Assembly (NCBI GenBank): GCA_029865515.1
Contig: JAOUGQ010000002.1
Span: 1 to 50,832 of the forward strand
From: Nitrospirota bacterium
Lineage (GTDB): Bacteria > Nitrospirota > Nitrospiria > Nitrospirales > UBA8639
Direction of reading: 5' to 3'
DNA: 50,832 nt
Part shown: piece after piece, positions 33,553-41,510 of the stretch
Position numbering within the stretch: position 1 is the stretch's first letter
Layout of the letters: each line of letters starts with the position of its first letter
Made by a program: the position numbers and the translations under genes
The notes under the pieces: model-generated
Database searches by the model: none
Seen by the model: the letters and a program-made list of their open reading frames with translations, nothing else
Told to the model about the DNA's origin: nothing

Positions 33553-33789
33553 TTACAGGTTGAGAACAATTGCGGTATTCGTCTTAGTAACACCATCAAC
33601 ACCTCGAAGGCGAGCCATCACCAGGTCGTTCAATTCTTCTAAGGTTTCGGCTTCCACATGTGCAATTAAATCAAAAGGACCCGTCACCGGATAGACAGCC
33701 TTCACACCCTGAATACGCGTAATAGTTTTACACGCACTTTTCGTGTGATTCCCTGTCGTGTCAATCAAAACAAATGCAGAAATTGCCAT
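33553..33789 (-). CDS. Stand-alone Lrp/AsnC ligand-binding (RAM) domain protein
   Basis: 78 residues matching only the C-terminal ligand-sensing domain of Lrp/AsnC regulators (AFVLIDTTG, VYPVTGPFDLIAHVEAE, TKTNTAIVL). There is no helix-turn-helix, so it cannot bind DNA by itself. Such single-domain proteins form oligomers that bind amino acids or serve as subunits; no target is obvious. It converges with ctpA. Confidence 0.85.
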   Translation of the reverse strand: MAISAFVLIDTTGNHTKSACKTITRIQGVKAVYPVTGPFDLIAHVEAETLEELNDLVMARLRGVDGVTKTNTAIVLNL

Positions 33790-33911
33790 TACATAACCAT
33801 CCTGCTGAGGTGAATGCCTGATATGTTTCCATATCCCTTCTTCTACTGACCCTAATTGAACCTATCTGAAAGCACGAGGGTACATTTTCATCTCGCCTTT
33901 CATCCTGATGC

Positions 33912-34382
33912 CTACTGACAAGCGATTCGCTTACTCCGGATCGCATTCAAGATCTCTTCTCCTCGAGTCCCCAACCCTGGAAGCGTTTGCAGTAAATGCG
34001 ATTGGGCCAGGGCTTCCAGATCTTCCCACGTCGTGATCCCCAATCGAAAAAACAGATCGTGCACAATCGGTTCTGAAAATCCCGGGAGATTGACCCACTC
34101 CCGGACAGATTCCGGAAGGGGAATCTTCAATTCTTCATAGGCACGGATTCGCCCCGTAGAAAGAAACTCCTGGATTTTAGCCGATAACTCCTTCCCAATT
34201 CCCGGAATGGTCTGGAGTTCGCCACGTTCCGCCAACGCCGTAACCTTTTCTGGGAGGCTCTTCAGCGAATCAGCAGCTCGACGATAGGCTTTTACTTTGT
34301 ATGGATTTTCTCCTCTTGATGCCAACAGTCCGGCCATCGACAGGAAAATGGCCATTAAATCCTGATTCACGTTTTCATTCAT
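33912..34382 (-). CDS. Stand-alone PolX/Pol-beta N-terminal helix-hairpin-helix protein
   Basis: 156 residues corresponding to the N-terminal part of bacterial PolX: an 8-kDa-like helical domain (GENPYKVKAYRRAADSLKSL), then two helix-hairpin-helix elements (LQTIPGIGKELSAKIQEF and LLQTLPGLGTRGEEILNAI). The polymerase palm and PHP nuclease domains are absent, and there is no sign of them in the adjoining sequence, so it may be a dedicated DNA-binding or 5'-phosphate-sensing protein. The start is ATG 34382 with a weak ribosome binding site; GTG 34385 is adjacent. Confidence 0.78.
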   Translation of the reverse strand: MNENVNQDLMAIFLSMAGLLASRGENPYKVKAYRRAADSLKSLPEKVTALAERGELQTIPGIGKELSAKIQEFLSTGRIRAYEELKIPLPESVREWVNLPGFSEPIVHDLFFRLGITTWEDLEALAQSHLLQTLPGLGTRGEEILNAIRSKRIACQ

Positions 34383-34545
34383 CACGAACGACTCATTCCT
34401 AATGGGAGTTCCCTGCCAACACGAACTATGTTCAGAGTTGAAATATTTATTTTATGTCAGATTCAGCCCACAAAACCAGTTCATGTAGAAAAGCCCCATT
34501 CCCCGCACGGACCAACCCCCGCCATCACAAGCGGCCTTCATTTCA

Positions 34546-34575
34546 TTGACAAGAATTTCTAAAGTCCCGTAGGAT
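34546..34575 (+). promoter_or_regulatory. Predicted promoter for the thiS-thiG-thiE genes
   Basis: A consensus TTGACA at 34546-34551 and TAGGAT at 34570-34575, 18 bases apart, lie about 45 bases before thiS. No TPP riboswitch (its conserved CUGAGA and ACCUGAUC segments) is present between 34386 and 34620. Confidence 0.5.
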
Positions 34576-34620
34576 GAGATGCTGGCATATCGTGGTTTAC
34601 AGGAAATTTTGTGTCAGTAG

Positions 34621-34836
34621 ATGTTTATGAAAATCGTCGTGAATGGAGAGCATCAGGAGGCGGAAGAACCTTTCACGGTTACCCAACTTCTTCAAAAGCT
34701 CAATCTCCGTTCAGACCAAGTCGCAGTAGAGATCAACCTCAAAATAGTGGACCGCGGCGACTTCCCCACTTGGAATCTTCATGACGGGGACACGGTTGAA
34801 ATTTTAAGTTTCATCGGAGGCGGTTCTCCCGCCTGA
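34621..34836 (+). CDS. thiS: Sulfur-carrier protein ThiS with residues after the Gly-Gly
   Basis: 71-residue ubiquitin-fold sulfur carrier of thiamine thiazole synthesis. VNGEHQE, FTVTQLLQKLNL and VAVEINLKIVDRGDF match ThiS, and the DGDTVEILSFIGGG end is typical, except that the reading frame continues with Ser-Pro-Ala before the stop. A carrier normally ends in Gly-Gly, which is thiocarboxylated by ThiF, so the extra three residues would need to be removed or the protein is used differently. Starts at ATG 34621 (a second ATG at 34627 gives the more usual N-terminus). thiG follows after 19 bases. Confidence 0.85.
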   Translation: MFMKIVVNGEHQEAEEPFTVTQLLQKLNLRSDQVAVEINLKIVDRGDFPTWNLHDGDTVEILSFIGGGSPA

Positions 34837-34855
34837 GTCGCCTGAAGGGGCAAAG

Positions 34856-35627
34856 ATGAATCAGGATCCGTTAATCATTGCAGGCCGGGAATTTCGCTCC
34901 CGTCTCTGGGTCGGAACAGGAAAATATCAGAGCTTTGAGGAAACCAGAAAAGCCATTGAGGCTTCCGGCGCTGACGTGGTCACGGTTGCCGTTCGTCGAG
35001 TTAATATTACCGATAACAAGTCAGAAAATTTACTGGATTATCTCGATCCGAAAAAATACACCATCCTGCCCAATACCGCCGGGTGTTACACCGTCGAAGA
35101 TGCAGTTCGCTATTCCCGCCTTGCTCGCGCTGCAGGGGTCTCAGACCTGGTGAAATTAGAGGTGATCGGGGACGAACGCACACTGTTTCCTGATACCGCC
35201 GGCCTCATAAGCCGCAAAAATTCTCATCGCGGAAGGCTTCGTGGTATTGCCTTATACTAATGATGACCCCATTGTCGCTAAAAAATTAGTCGACATCGGA
35301 TGTCCCGCTGTGATGCCCCTCGCGGCTCCGATCGGTTCGGGGTTAGGCATTCGCAATCCTTACAATCTCAAAATTATTCTTGAAACTGTAAATGTACCCG
35401 TCATCGTGGACGCCGGCGTGGGGACCGCCTCGGATGCCGCCCTAGCCATGGAATATGGAGCCGACGCCGTGTTAATGAATACGGCTATTGCCGGAGCCAA
35501 AAATCCGTTGATGATGGCTACGGCAATGCGATATGCCGTCGACGCTGGACGCCTGGCGTTTAAAGCCGGAAGAATTCCCAGAAAGTTATACGCCACTGCC
35601 AGCAGCCCGATCGAGGGCATGCTGTAG
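34856..35627 (+). pseudogene. thiG: Thiazole synthase ThiG, interrupted by a frameshift
   Basis: The gene is whole but out of frame. The first part (frame of ATG 34856, running to a stop at 35258-35260) gives LWVGTGKYQSFEETRKAIEA and the Schiff-base lysine region LVKLEVIGDERTL. From about 35211 the correct ThiG sequence continues in the +1 frame as AAKILIAEGFVVLPYTNDD, then GCPAVMPLAAPIGSGLGI and IVDAGVGTASDAALAMEYGADAVLMNTAIA, to the stop at 35627. Comparison with the usual family spacing suggests that two bases are missing just before 35211 (or one is extra). A stop (TAA, 35208-35210) in the second frame sets the upstream limit of the shift. It could be an inactivating mutation, a sequencing or assembly error, or, less likely, programmed frameshifting. 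Confidence 0.88.
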
Positions 35628-35639
35628 TCATCTTTGGGA

Positions 35640-36266
35640 ATGACCTCCCAAACTCTTCCCCGACTCTACCTCCTAACCGACCGCCACCATACCCTTCAGC
35701 GTTCTCTGCCTTCCATCGTAACCCAAGCGGTAGAAGCCGGGGTCCGGATGGTTCAAATACGGGAAAAAGACCTTGAGACCCCTGACCTGATTGCCCTCTC
35801 TCGCCTTCTCATGCCTCTTGTCAAGCAACATCAAGGCACAGTCTTGTTGAATGATCGCATCGATCTGGTCATCGCCCTGGGAGCCGATGGAGTTCATCTT
35901 CGGTCAGATAGCCTCCCCGTTTCCGTAGCTCGTCGTCTGTTGGGACCCGAACGTCTCATCGGCATCTCGACTCACTCTATTCAAGAAGCCCAGATCGCAG
36001 AAGAGGAAGGGGCTGACTTCATCGTACTTGGTCCTATTTTTGATACTCCCTCGAAAAGACCGTATGGACCACCCTTGGGAGTCCAAGTCCTTCATGAAGC
36101 CTGTCGAACCATTCGCCTGCCCATCTTTGCCATCGGCGGAATCTCCCCAACCCGGATCCCTCGCGTTCTCTCATCGGGTGCTTACGGAGTCGCTGTCATT
36201 TCCTCCATTCTGCAAGCGTCCTCAATACCAGACACCACCAGGGAATTGCTTGCACGGTTATCCTGA
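35640..36266 (+). CDS. thiE: Thiamine phosphate synthase ThiE
   Basis: 208-residue TIM-barrel enzyme that joins the pyrimidine and thiazole moieties to make thiamine phosphate. Characteristic stretches: VQIREKDLETPDLIAL, LNDRIDLVIALGADGVHL, IGISTHSIQEA and VLGPIFDTPSKRPYGPPLG (diphosphate and thiazole phosphate binding), and the closing FAIGGIS. The ATG at 35640 gives a typical start; a TTG at 35634 would add two residues. It is intact although its partner thiG is frameshifted 12 bases upstream. Confidence 0.94.
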   Translation: MTSQTLPRLYLLTDRHHTLQRSLPSIVTQAVEAGVRMVQIREKDLETPDLIALSRLLMPLVKQHQGTVLLNDRIDLVIALGADGVHLRSDSLPVSVARRLLGPERLIGISTHSIQEAQIAEEEGADFIVLGPIFDTPSKRPYGPPLGVQVLHEACRTIRLPIFAIGGISPTRIPRVLSSGAYGVAVISSILQASSIPDTTRELLARLS

Positions 36267-36306
36267 ATTGTCAACTTTTTTGGTCGCTCACATCCCATGT
36301 GTTTGG

Positions 36307-36336
36307 TTGACCCTAATTTTTTTTGGGTGGTAAGAT
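36307..36336 (+). promoter_or_regulatory. Predicted promoter of the proteasome gene cluster
   Basis: TTGACC at 36307-36312 and TAAGAT at 36331-36336 are separated by 18 bases, in the 195-base gap between thiE and the proteasomal ATPase gene. This would leave a leader of roughly 120 bases. Confidence 0.45.
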
Positions 36337-36461
36337 CTTCCCATAGAATGAATTTCATGATTTCCCAATTACCATCCAACCCACAGCCAAGACAGAGCCT
36401 TCTTCAAAGGAGGAAAGGTCTCTCGGTATCTTCGAAATGTAGAACCAGGTAGGATACACCA

Positions 36462-38144
36462 ATGGGAATTCGTAAATCAGACGAACATATCCGTGAGATT
36501 GAGAAATTACGGACCGAGATTGAATCCATGGAACTCGAAATGCGGCAACTCCATGAATCCCGGCATAAGTTACACCTTTCTCAGCGCCAAAATGAGCAGT
36601 TGGTTACCACCCTTCAGGAAGCCAAAGCCCAAATCGAAGCCCTTCGAAAAGAAGTCGATAAACTCACAGCCCCTCCCTCGACCTTTGCCGTCTTTTATAA
36701 CACCAATGAGGACGGAACCGTGAATGTCTCCCTCGGCGGAAGAAAATTGCGGGTCAACCTTCATCCGTCCATTCAGCCGGAATCACTCAGAAAAGGCCAA
36801 GAGGTCATCGTGAACGAAGGCCTCAACGTCATTGAAGCTCGCGGGTATGATCCGCAAGGCGAAATCGTGCACCTCAAGCAACTCTTAGAGGATGGGCGCG
36901 CCGTCGTCAGCCTCCATTTAGATGATGAGCGAGTGGTCGAAGTCTCCGATGCCCTCAAACAGCAGGACTTGAGTGTAGGTGACCACCTGCTCTTTGAACC
37001 CCGTTCCGGGTACCTCATCGAAAAACTTCCAAAAGGTGAAATGGAAGAACTCGTGATCGAGGAAGTTCCAGATATTAACTATGACCAAATTGGCGGGTTA
37101 GCAAAAGAGCTGGAACAGGTGAAAGACGCCGTCGAATTACCATTTCTTTATCCTGACCTTTTTGCAGAACACCGTTTATCTCCACCAAAGGGCCTTCTCC
37201 TCTACGGTCCACCGGGCTGCGGGAAAACCCTGATCGCCAAAGCTGTGGCAAACTCCATCGCCAAAAAACTCGGACACCTCAAAGGCAAAGACGTTCGAAG
37301 TTACTTCCTTCATATCAAGGGGCCCGAGTTACTCAACAAATACGTCGGTGAGTCCGAGCGTCAAATTCGCGAAGTGTTTGCGAAAGCGAAAGAGAAGGCT
37401 TCTCACGGCAATCCTGTCATCGTATTCTTTGATGAGATGGATGCGTTGTTCCGGACAAGAGGGACGGGAATTTCTTCCGACATTGAATCCACCATCGTTC
37501 CCCAATTTTTATCCGAAATCGATGGAGTGGAGAGCCTTCGAGACGTCATCGTCATCGGTGCCAGTAACCGACAAGATCTGATTGATCCAGCGGTCTTGAG
37601 ACCCGGACGCCTGGATATCAAAATCAAGATCCCAAGGCCAGACAAGCAGAGTGCCAAGGATATCCTAGGAAAATATCTTCTCTCAGACCTTCCTCTTGCC
37701 GAAGCCGAGATGGCCCAGCATAGTCATGATCGGGAAGCGTTCGTCCGGCACCTCATCGAGACCACAATAGAAGCGATGTATGCCCTGACGGAAGAAAATC
37801 AATTTCTAGAAGTCACCTATGCCAATGGTGAAAAAGAAACCGTGTATTTCAAAGATTTTGCCAGTGGCGCCTTGATCGAAAGTGTCGTCTCACGGGCTAA
37901 AAAACTGGCCATCAAGCGCGCAATTTCCGGTGGGGACAAAGGCCTCAAAAGCGATGACTTTTTGCGTGGCATCCGGGAAGAATTCAAGGAACAGGAAGAT
38001 TTACCCAATACCACCCATCCGGATGATTGGGCTAAAATTGCAGGCAAAAAAGGCGAAAAAATCGTGCATGTGCGCACCTTAACCACAGATGAAGATTCAG
38101 AGCCCAGAGAAATAGAAACCATCAGCGTCGGGCATTACTTTTAA
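36462..38144 (+). CDS. arc: Proteasomal AAA ATPase (ARC/Mpa)
   Basis: 560-residue hexameric unfoldase that feeds substrates into the 20S proteasome. Order: N-terminal coiled coil (about 5-72), which in Mpa binds Pup; two OB folds (about 75-195); AAA module with Walker A GPPGCGKTLIAK (about 249-256), Walker B VIVFFDEMDALF (about 319-328), sensor GASNRQDLID and the arginine finger region LRPGRLD. The protein ends GHYF, a hydrophobic/Tyr/X tail like the GQYL end that docks Mpa on the proteasome. Start ATG 36462 follows AGGTAGGA. Dop starts 31 bases downstream. Confidence 0.95.
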   Translation: MGIRKSDEHIREIEKLRTEIESMELEMRQLHESRHKLHLSQRQNEQLVTTLQEAKAQIEALRKEVDKLTAPPSTFAVFYNTNEDGTVNVSLGGRKLRVNLHPSIQPESLRKGQEVIVNEGLNVIEARGYDPQGEIVHLKQLLEDGRAVVSLHLDDERVVEVSDALKQQDLSVGDHLLFEPRSGYLIEKLPKGEMEELVIEEVPDINYDQIGGLAKELEQVKDAVELPFLYPDLFAEHRLSPPKGLLLYGPPGCGKTLIAKAVANSIAKKLGHLKGKDVRSYFLHIKGPELLNKYVGESERQIREVFAKAKEKASHGNPVIVFFDEMDALFRTRGTGISSDIESTIVPQFLSEIDGVESLRDVIVIGASNRQDLIDPAVLRPGRLDIKIKIPRPDKQSAKDILGKYLLSDLPLAEAEMAQHSHDREAFVRHLIETTIEAMYALTEENQFLEVTYANGEKETVYFKDFASGALIESVVSRAKKLAIKRAISGGDKGLKSDDFLRGIREEFKEQEDLPNTTHPDDWAKIAGKKGEKIVHVRTLTTDEDSEPREIETISVGHYF

Positions 38145-38174
38145 CCATGTTCTGCTGCTCTCCATGAGGTCTCC

Positions 38175-39650
38175 TTGCTGCGAATCCTTGGAACTGAAAC
38201 TGAATTCGGGATTATTGCCCGCTCCCCCGGCAACCCTGATCCCGTGGCGAACTCTCTTCGTTTAATCAGTCACTGTCCCCATCTTCCCGCTCCAACCGCC
38301 CTGTGGGATTACGAAAACGAAAATCCGTTCCTGGATGCCCGCGGTTTTCTGGTCGAAGGCGAACCCGAGCGGCCGGGCTCCAGCTATAATCGTCAACTCA
38401 ACAAAATCCTACCAAATGCCGGGCGCCTCTACGTCGATGGGGCCCACCCGGAATATTCTACCCCCGAATGCAGCAATCCTCGTGAAGTCGTCGCCTATGA
38501 GCGAGCCGGCGACCACATCGTAGCCGAGTGTTTGGCCAACCTGAACGGCAGCTTGGGAGACGAGGAATTTCTGGTCTACCGCAACAACTCTGATGGAAAA
38601 GGCAACAGCTTCGGATACCATGAAAATTATATTTTGTCCCGCCAGATTCCATTTGAGCATGTGGCAGCGGTCCTCCTCCCTTTCTTTGTCTCACGGCCAA
38701 TCTTTTGTGGCGCGGGGAAAGTCGGAGCGGAAAACGGCACAGATCCCATTGCCTATCAAATCTCTCAGCGTGCCGATTTCTTTGAATGTCTGCTGGATCT
38801 CAATACGATGGTGAATCGTCCACTGATCAACACCCGTGACGAACCCCATGCCCATCAATCCCATTACAGGCGCCTCCACGTCATCGTGGGAGACGCCAAT
38901 ATGTCGGAAGTATCGACCTTTTTAAAAGTCGGCACCACCGCCATCATTATGGACATGCTGGAACATCGAGGGCCTCTTCCTCATATTGAATTGGCCGATC
39001 CCGTCAAGGCAATCAAGGAGGTATCACGGGATCTTGCCGTAAAATCCTCGCTACCCCTTCACAATGGGCAACACACCTCTGCCATTGCCATTCAGCGGGC
39101 ATTTCTTCAATCAGCCCATGACTTCTATCGGACCAGAGAATTATCCCCTATGACCAAAGAAGTCCTGATCCGCTGGGAATCAGTATTAGATACCTTAGAA
39201 CGCGATCCCTTCGAACTTCGACGCGAAGTGGATTGGGTCGCGAAACATGCATTGATTCGGTCCTATATGGATCGGAAGCAATGCTCCTGGAAAGATCCAC
39301 GGGTTGCGATGATGGACTTGCAATATCATGATGTGCGTCAAAACAAAGGGTTGTACTACACATTGGAACGGACCGGCCAAATGGAACGCCTGACGCTCGA
39401 TCAGGAAATCGAACGGGCTCGACAGGCCGCCCCGACCCTTACCCGTGCTTTTTTCCGTGGCGAATGCTTAAAATGGCTCCCACGCCAGGTGTACGGCATG
39501 AGCTGGACTTCCGTCCTCCTTGATTCAGGAAACTCCACCATCAAGCGTATTCCCCTGATGGATCCATATCGTGGCACCCAACAGCTCACGCAAGAATTGT
39601 TTCAGGACATTACGTCGGTGGATCAGTTATTATCCCGACTCGGGAATTAA
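38175..39650 (+). CDS. dop: Pup/UBact deamidase and depupylase Dop
   Basis: 491 residues of the glutamine-synthetase-like Dop/PafA family. The ATP-binding start ILGTETEFGI, the catalytic Asp88 in LYVDGAHPEYSTPEC and the INTRDEPHAH motif are conserved. It is assigned as Dop, not PafA, because of the extended segment DYENENPFLDARGF..., which corresponds to the Dop-loop region, and because the PafA-specific motifs are found in the gene at 41511. Dop deamidates Pup where needed and removes Pup from substrates. Starts at TTG 38175 with GAGGT five bases upstream. Confidence 0.92.
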   Translation: MLRILGTETEFGIIARSPGNPDPVANSLRLISHCPHLPAPTALWDYENENPFLDARGFLVEGEPERPGSSYNRQLNKILPNAGRLYVDGAHPEYSTPECSNPREVVAYERAGDHIVAECLANLNGSLGDEEFLVYRNNSDGKGNSFGYHENYILSRQIPFEHVAAVLLPFFVSRPIFCGAGKVGAENGTDPIAYQISQRADFFECLLDLNTMVNRPLINTRDEPHAHQSHYRRLHVIVGDANMSEVSTFLKVGTTAIIMDMLEHRGPLPHIELADPVKAIKEVSRDLAVKSSLPLHNGQHTSAIAIQRAFLQSAHDFYRTRELSPMTKEVLIRWESVLDTLERDPFELRREVDWVAKHALIRSYMDRKQCSWKDPRVAMMDLQYHDVRQNKGLYYTLERTGQMERLTLDQEIERARQAAPTLTRAFFRGECLKWLPRQVYGMSWTSVLLDSGNSTIKRIPLMDPYRGTQQLTQELFQDITSVDQLLSRLGN

Positions 39651-39696
39651 CGAATGAGGCCAGGAATACTTTCTATAGGGCATCTTTGAGGTCGGC

Positions 39697-40536
39697 ATGC
39701 ATTCTGACAACATCTCGTTCCCACATTTTTCCGCTGACCCCTGTTCCAGTTTTTATCAATACCTCGCATCGCAACGACCCGAATTGCTCCCCATGGCGCG
39801 GTGGGGAACTCTCCTTCCCCAACAAGGGTTGGCGGATTCTCCATTGACTTCCAAGCACCTCCCCTGGCCCCACGGCACGACCGTTCTGGCCTTCACCTTT
39901 CAAAATGGCGTAGCAATCGCCGGGGACCGCCGCGCCACCGAAGGGTATCAAATTGCGGCCAACCGAATGGAAAAGGTGTTTCAAACCGATGACTATTCGG
40001 CCATGGCTATTGCCGGAGCTGCCGGCCCCTGCGTGGAAATGGCTAAACTTTTTCGGATCGAGCTGGAACACTATGAAAAACTTGACGGACAACCCTTAAC
40101 CTGCGAAGGGAAAGCCAACAGGTTGGGACATATGGTTAAGGCTAATTTTCCCATGGTTTTGCAGGGACTCGTGGTTATTCCGCTATTTGTGGGCTATGAC
40201 CATAAGCGAGAAATCGGACGGCTCTTCAAATATGACATTACGGGGGGACGGTACGAGGACACCGAATTTCATGCCGTCGGTTCCGGCGGAAAAGATGCTC
40301 GATCGACTTTAAAAGAGTATTGGAAAAAAAATTTGTCGGAGGACGAAGCCGTCAGTATGGCGCTTCGAGCCTTACTCAATGCCGCAGAAGAAGATGTCGG
40401 CACCGGGGGACCAGATCTGCTTAGACGGATATTCCCGACCGTTAAATTGGTTGATCGCCAGGGAGTTCGGGATGTGGAGGAACCACAGTTAGCTGCGGTG
40501 TGCGAAGCATTATTAAACCAGCAACAGGAGACTTAA
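39697..40536 (+). CDS. prcB: Proteasome beta subunit PrcB
   Basis: 279 residues. A 60-residue propeptide precedes the catalytic Thr61, exposed after cleavage in WPHG/TTVLAF. The active-site Asp (AGDRRAT) and Lys (RMEKVFQ) are present, as is the late SGGKDARSTLK region. It forms the inner rings of the 20S core. ATG 39697 is preceded by GAGGT. Only 46 bases separate it from dop, leaving no room for the pup gene that usually lies there. Confidence 0.95.
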   Translation: MHSDNISFPHFSADPCSSFYQYLASQRPELLPMARWGTLLPQQGLADSPLTSKHLPWPHGTTVLAFTFQNGVAIAGDRRATEGYQIAANRMEKVFQTDDYSAMAIAGAAGPCVEMAKLFRIELEHYEKLDGQPLTCEGKANRLGHMVKANFPMVLQGLVVIPLFVGYDHKREIGRLFKYDITGGRYEDTEFHAVGSGGKDARSTLKEYWKKNLSEDEAVSMALRALLNAAEEDVGTGGPDLLRRIFPTVKLVDRQGVRDVEEPQLAAVCEALLNQQQET

Positions 40537-40539
40537 ACA

Positions 40540-41223
40540 GTGGCCCTGCCCTATTACGTTTCACCCGAACAAATGATGCAAGACCGGGCGGAGTATGCCA
40601 AAAAAGGCATTGCTAAAGGCCGCTCAATCATCGCCATGGAATATTCGGATGGAGTGTTGTTTGTGGCCGATAACCCTAGCGCTTCTCTGTTTAAAATCTC
40701 TGAGATCTATGACAGCATCGCCTTTTCCGGCGCTGGGCGATACAGCGAATTTGAAAATCTCCGGAAAGCCGGCATTCAACATGCCGACGTCAAAGGCATG
40801 ATGTATAGCCGAGAGGATGTGACTGCACGATCACTAGCTAATGGCTATTCGCAAATTCTTGGCACCCTCTTTAGCCAGGAAATGAAACCCTACGAAGTGG
40901 AACTGCTCTTGGCTCAGGTCGGGGAGACACCCGAACGCAATGAGTTATACCGAATTTCGTTTGATGGCAGTATTGTAGATGAACGAAAATTTACCGCCAT
41001 CGGGGGACGATCCGAAGCCATATTGACCTTACTTCGAAAAGAAACTTCTGAAACGTGTCCGTCTCTAAAAGAGGCCTTAACACTATGCCAACACGCCTTT
41101 GAGCGTGGCGCTGATCCCAAATCCAGCCTGGAAGGCCTGGAAGTCGCCCTCCTTGACCGCACACGAAAAGGTAGAAAGTTCCGCCGGGTTCCGACTCCCG
41201 AAGCCTCCCAAATTCTGGCTTAA
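40540..41223 (+). CDS. prcA: Proteasome alpha subunit PrcA
   Basis: 227-residue outer-ring subunit. Starts ALPYYVSPEQMMQDRAEYAKKGIAKGRSI, matching the actinobacterial-type alpha subunit with the YAKKGI gate-helix region; there is no catalytic threonine. The GTG start at 40540 has AGGAGA upstream and lies three bases after prcB. Together with PrcB it makes the 20S particle activated by the ATPase. Confidence 0.94.
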   Translation: MALPYYVSPEQMMQDRAEYAKKGIAKGRSIIAMEYSDGVLFVADNPSASLFKISEIYDSIAFSGAGRYSEFENLRKAGIQHADVKGMMYSREDVTARSLANGYSQILGTLFSQEMKPYEVELLLAQVGETPERNELYRISFDGSIVDERKFTAIGGRSEAILTLLRKETSETCPSLKEALTLCQHAFERGADPKSSLEGLEVALLDRTRKGRKFRRVPTPEASQILA

Positions 41224-41510
41224 TCCTCCCCGTCCCTGCTCTGTCCCTCAGTTGAACATTAATTGATGGCGGTGTATTCTGATTAGAGGGATTGTGAAAA
41301 ATTCCCAATGGTTTTAAGAGCAATCCATTCCAAGAGTCCCCATAAAATAAACAAGGAATTTCTTAAGAAGACGGTTGAGAAAGACTGCGCAAAACAAAGA
41401 GGATGAGATAAACAGATTGGTAGGGTGAGGCCTTCGAGCGAGGAGGAGAACGCCGGTGATGGATTTTCCATCATTTCCTTGAGGGCCTTGGAGGAAGGAA
41501 ACCTCCGGGT
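41224..41510 (+). other. 287-base gap between prcA and pafA
   Basis: All three plus-strand frames were read. The longest is a 32-codon frame at 41308-41406 ending in KQRG, which does not fit Pup (Gly-Gly-Glu/Gln end) or UBact. No clear promoter or terminator was found. It looks like plain intergenic sequence between two co-directed genes. Confidence 0.45.

Noticed and set aside
34386..34620. TPP riboswitch upstream of thiS
   Set aside because: The conserved segments of the TPP aptamer are not present in this stretch.
39801..39992. A 63-codon frame overlapping the start of prcB, considered as a hidden modifier
   Set aside because: It lies fully inside prcB in another frame and ends in Ser-Asn-Arg; no family match.
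41308..41406. A 32-codon frame in the prcA-pafA gap, lysine-rich and ending KQRG, weighed as a possible modifier gene
   Set aside because: It does not end in Gly-Glu, Gly-Gln or Gly-Gly, lacks the Pup/UBact pattern and has no ribosome binding site; it is most likely chance.
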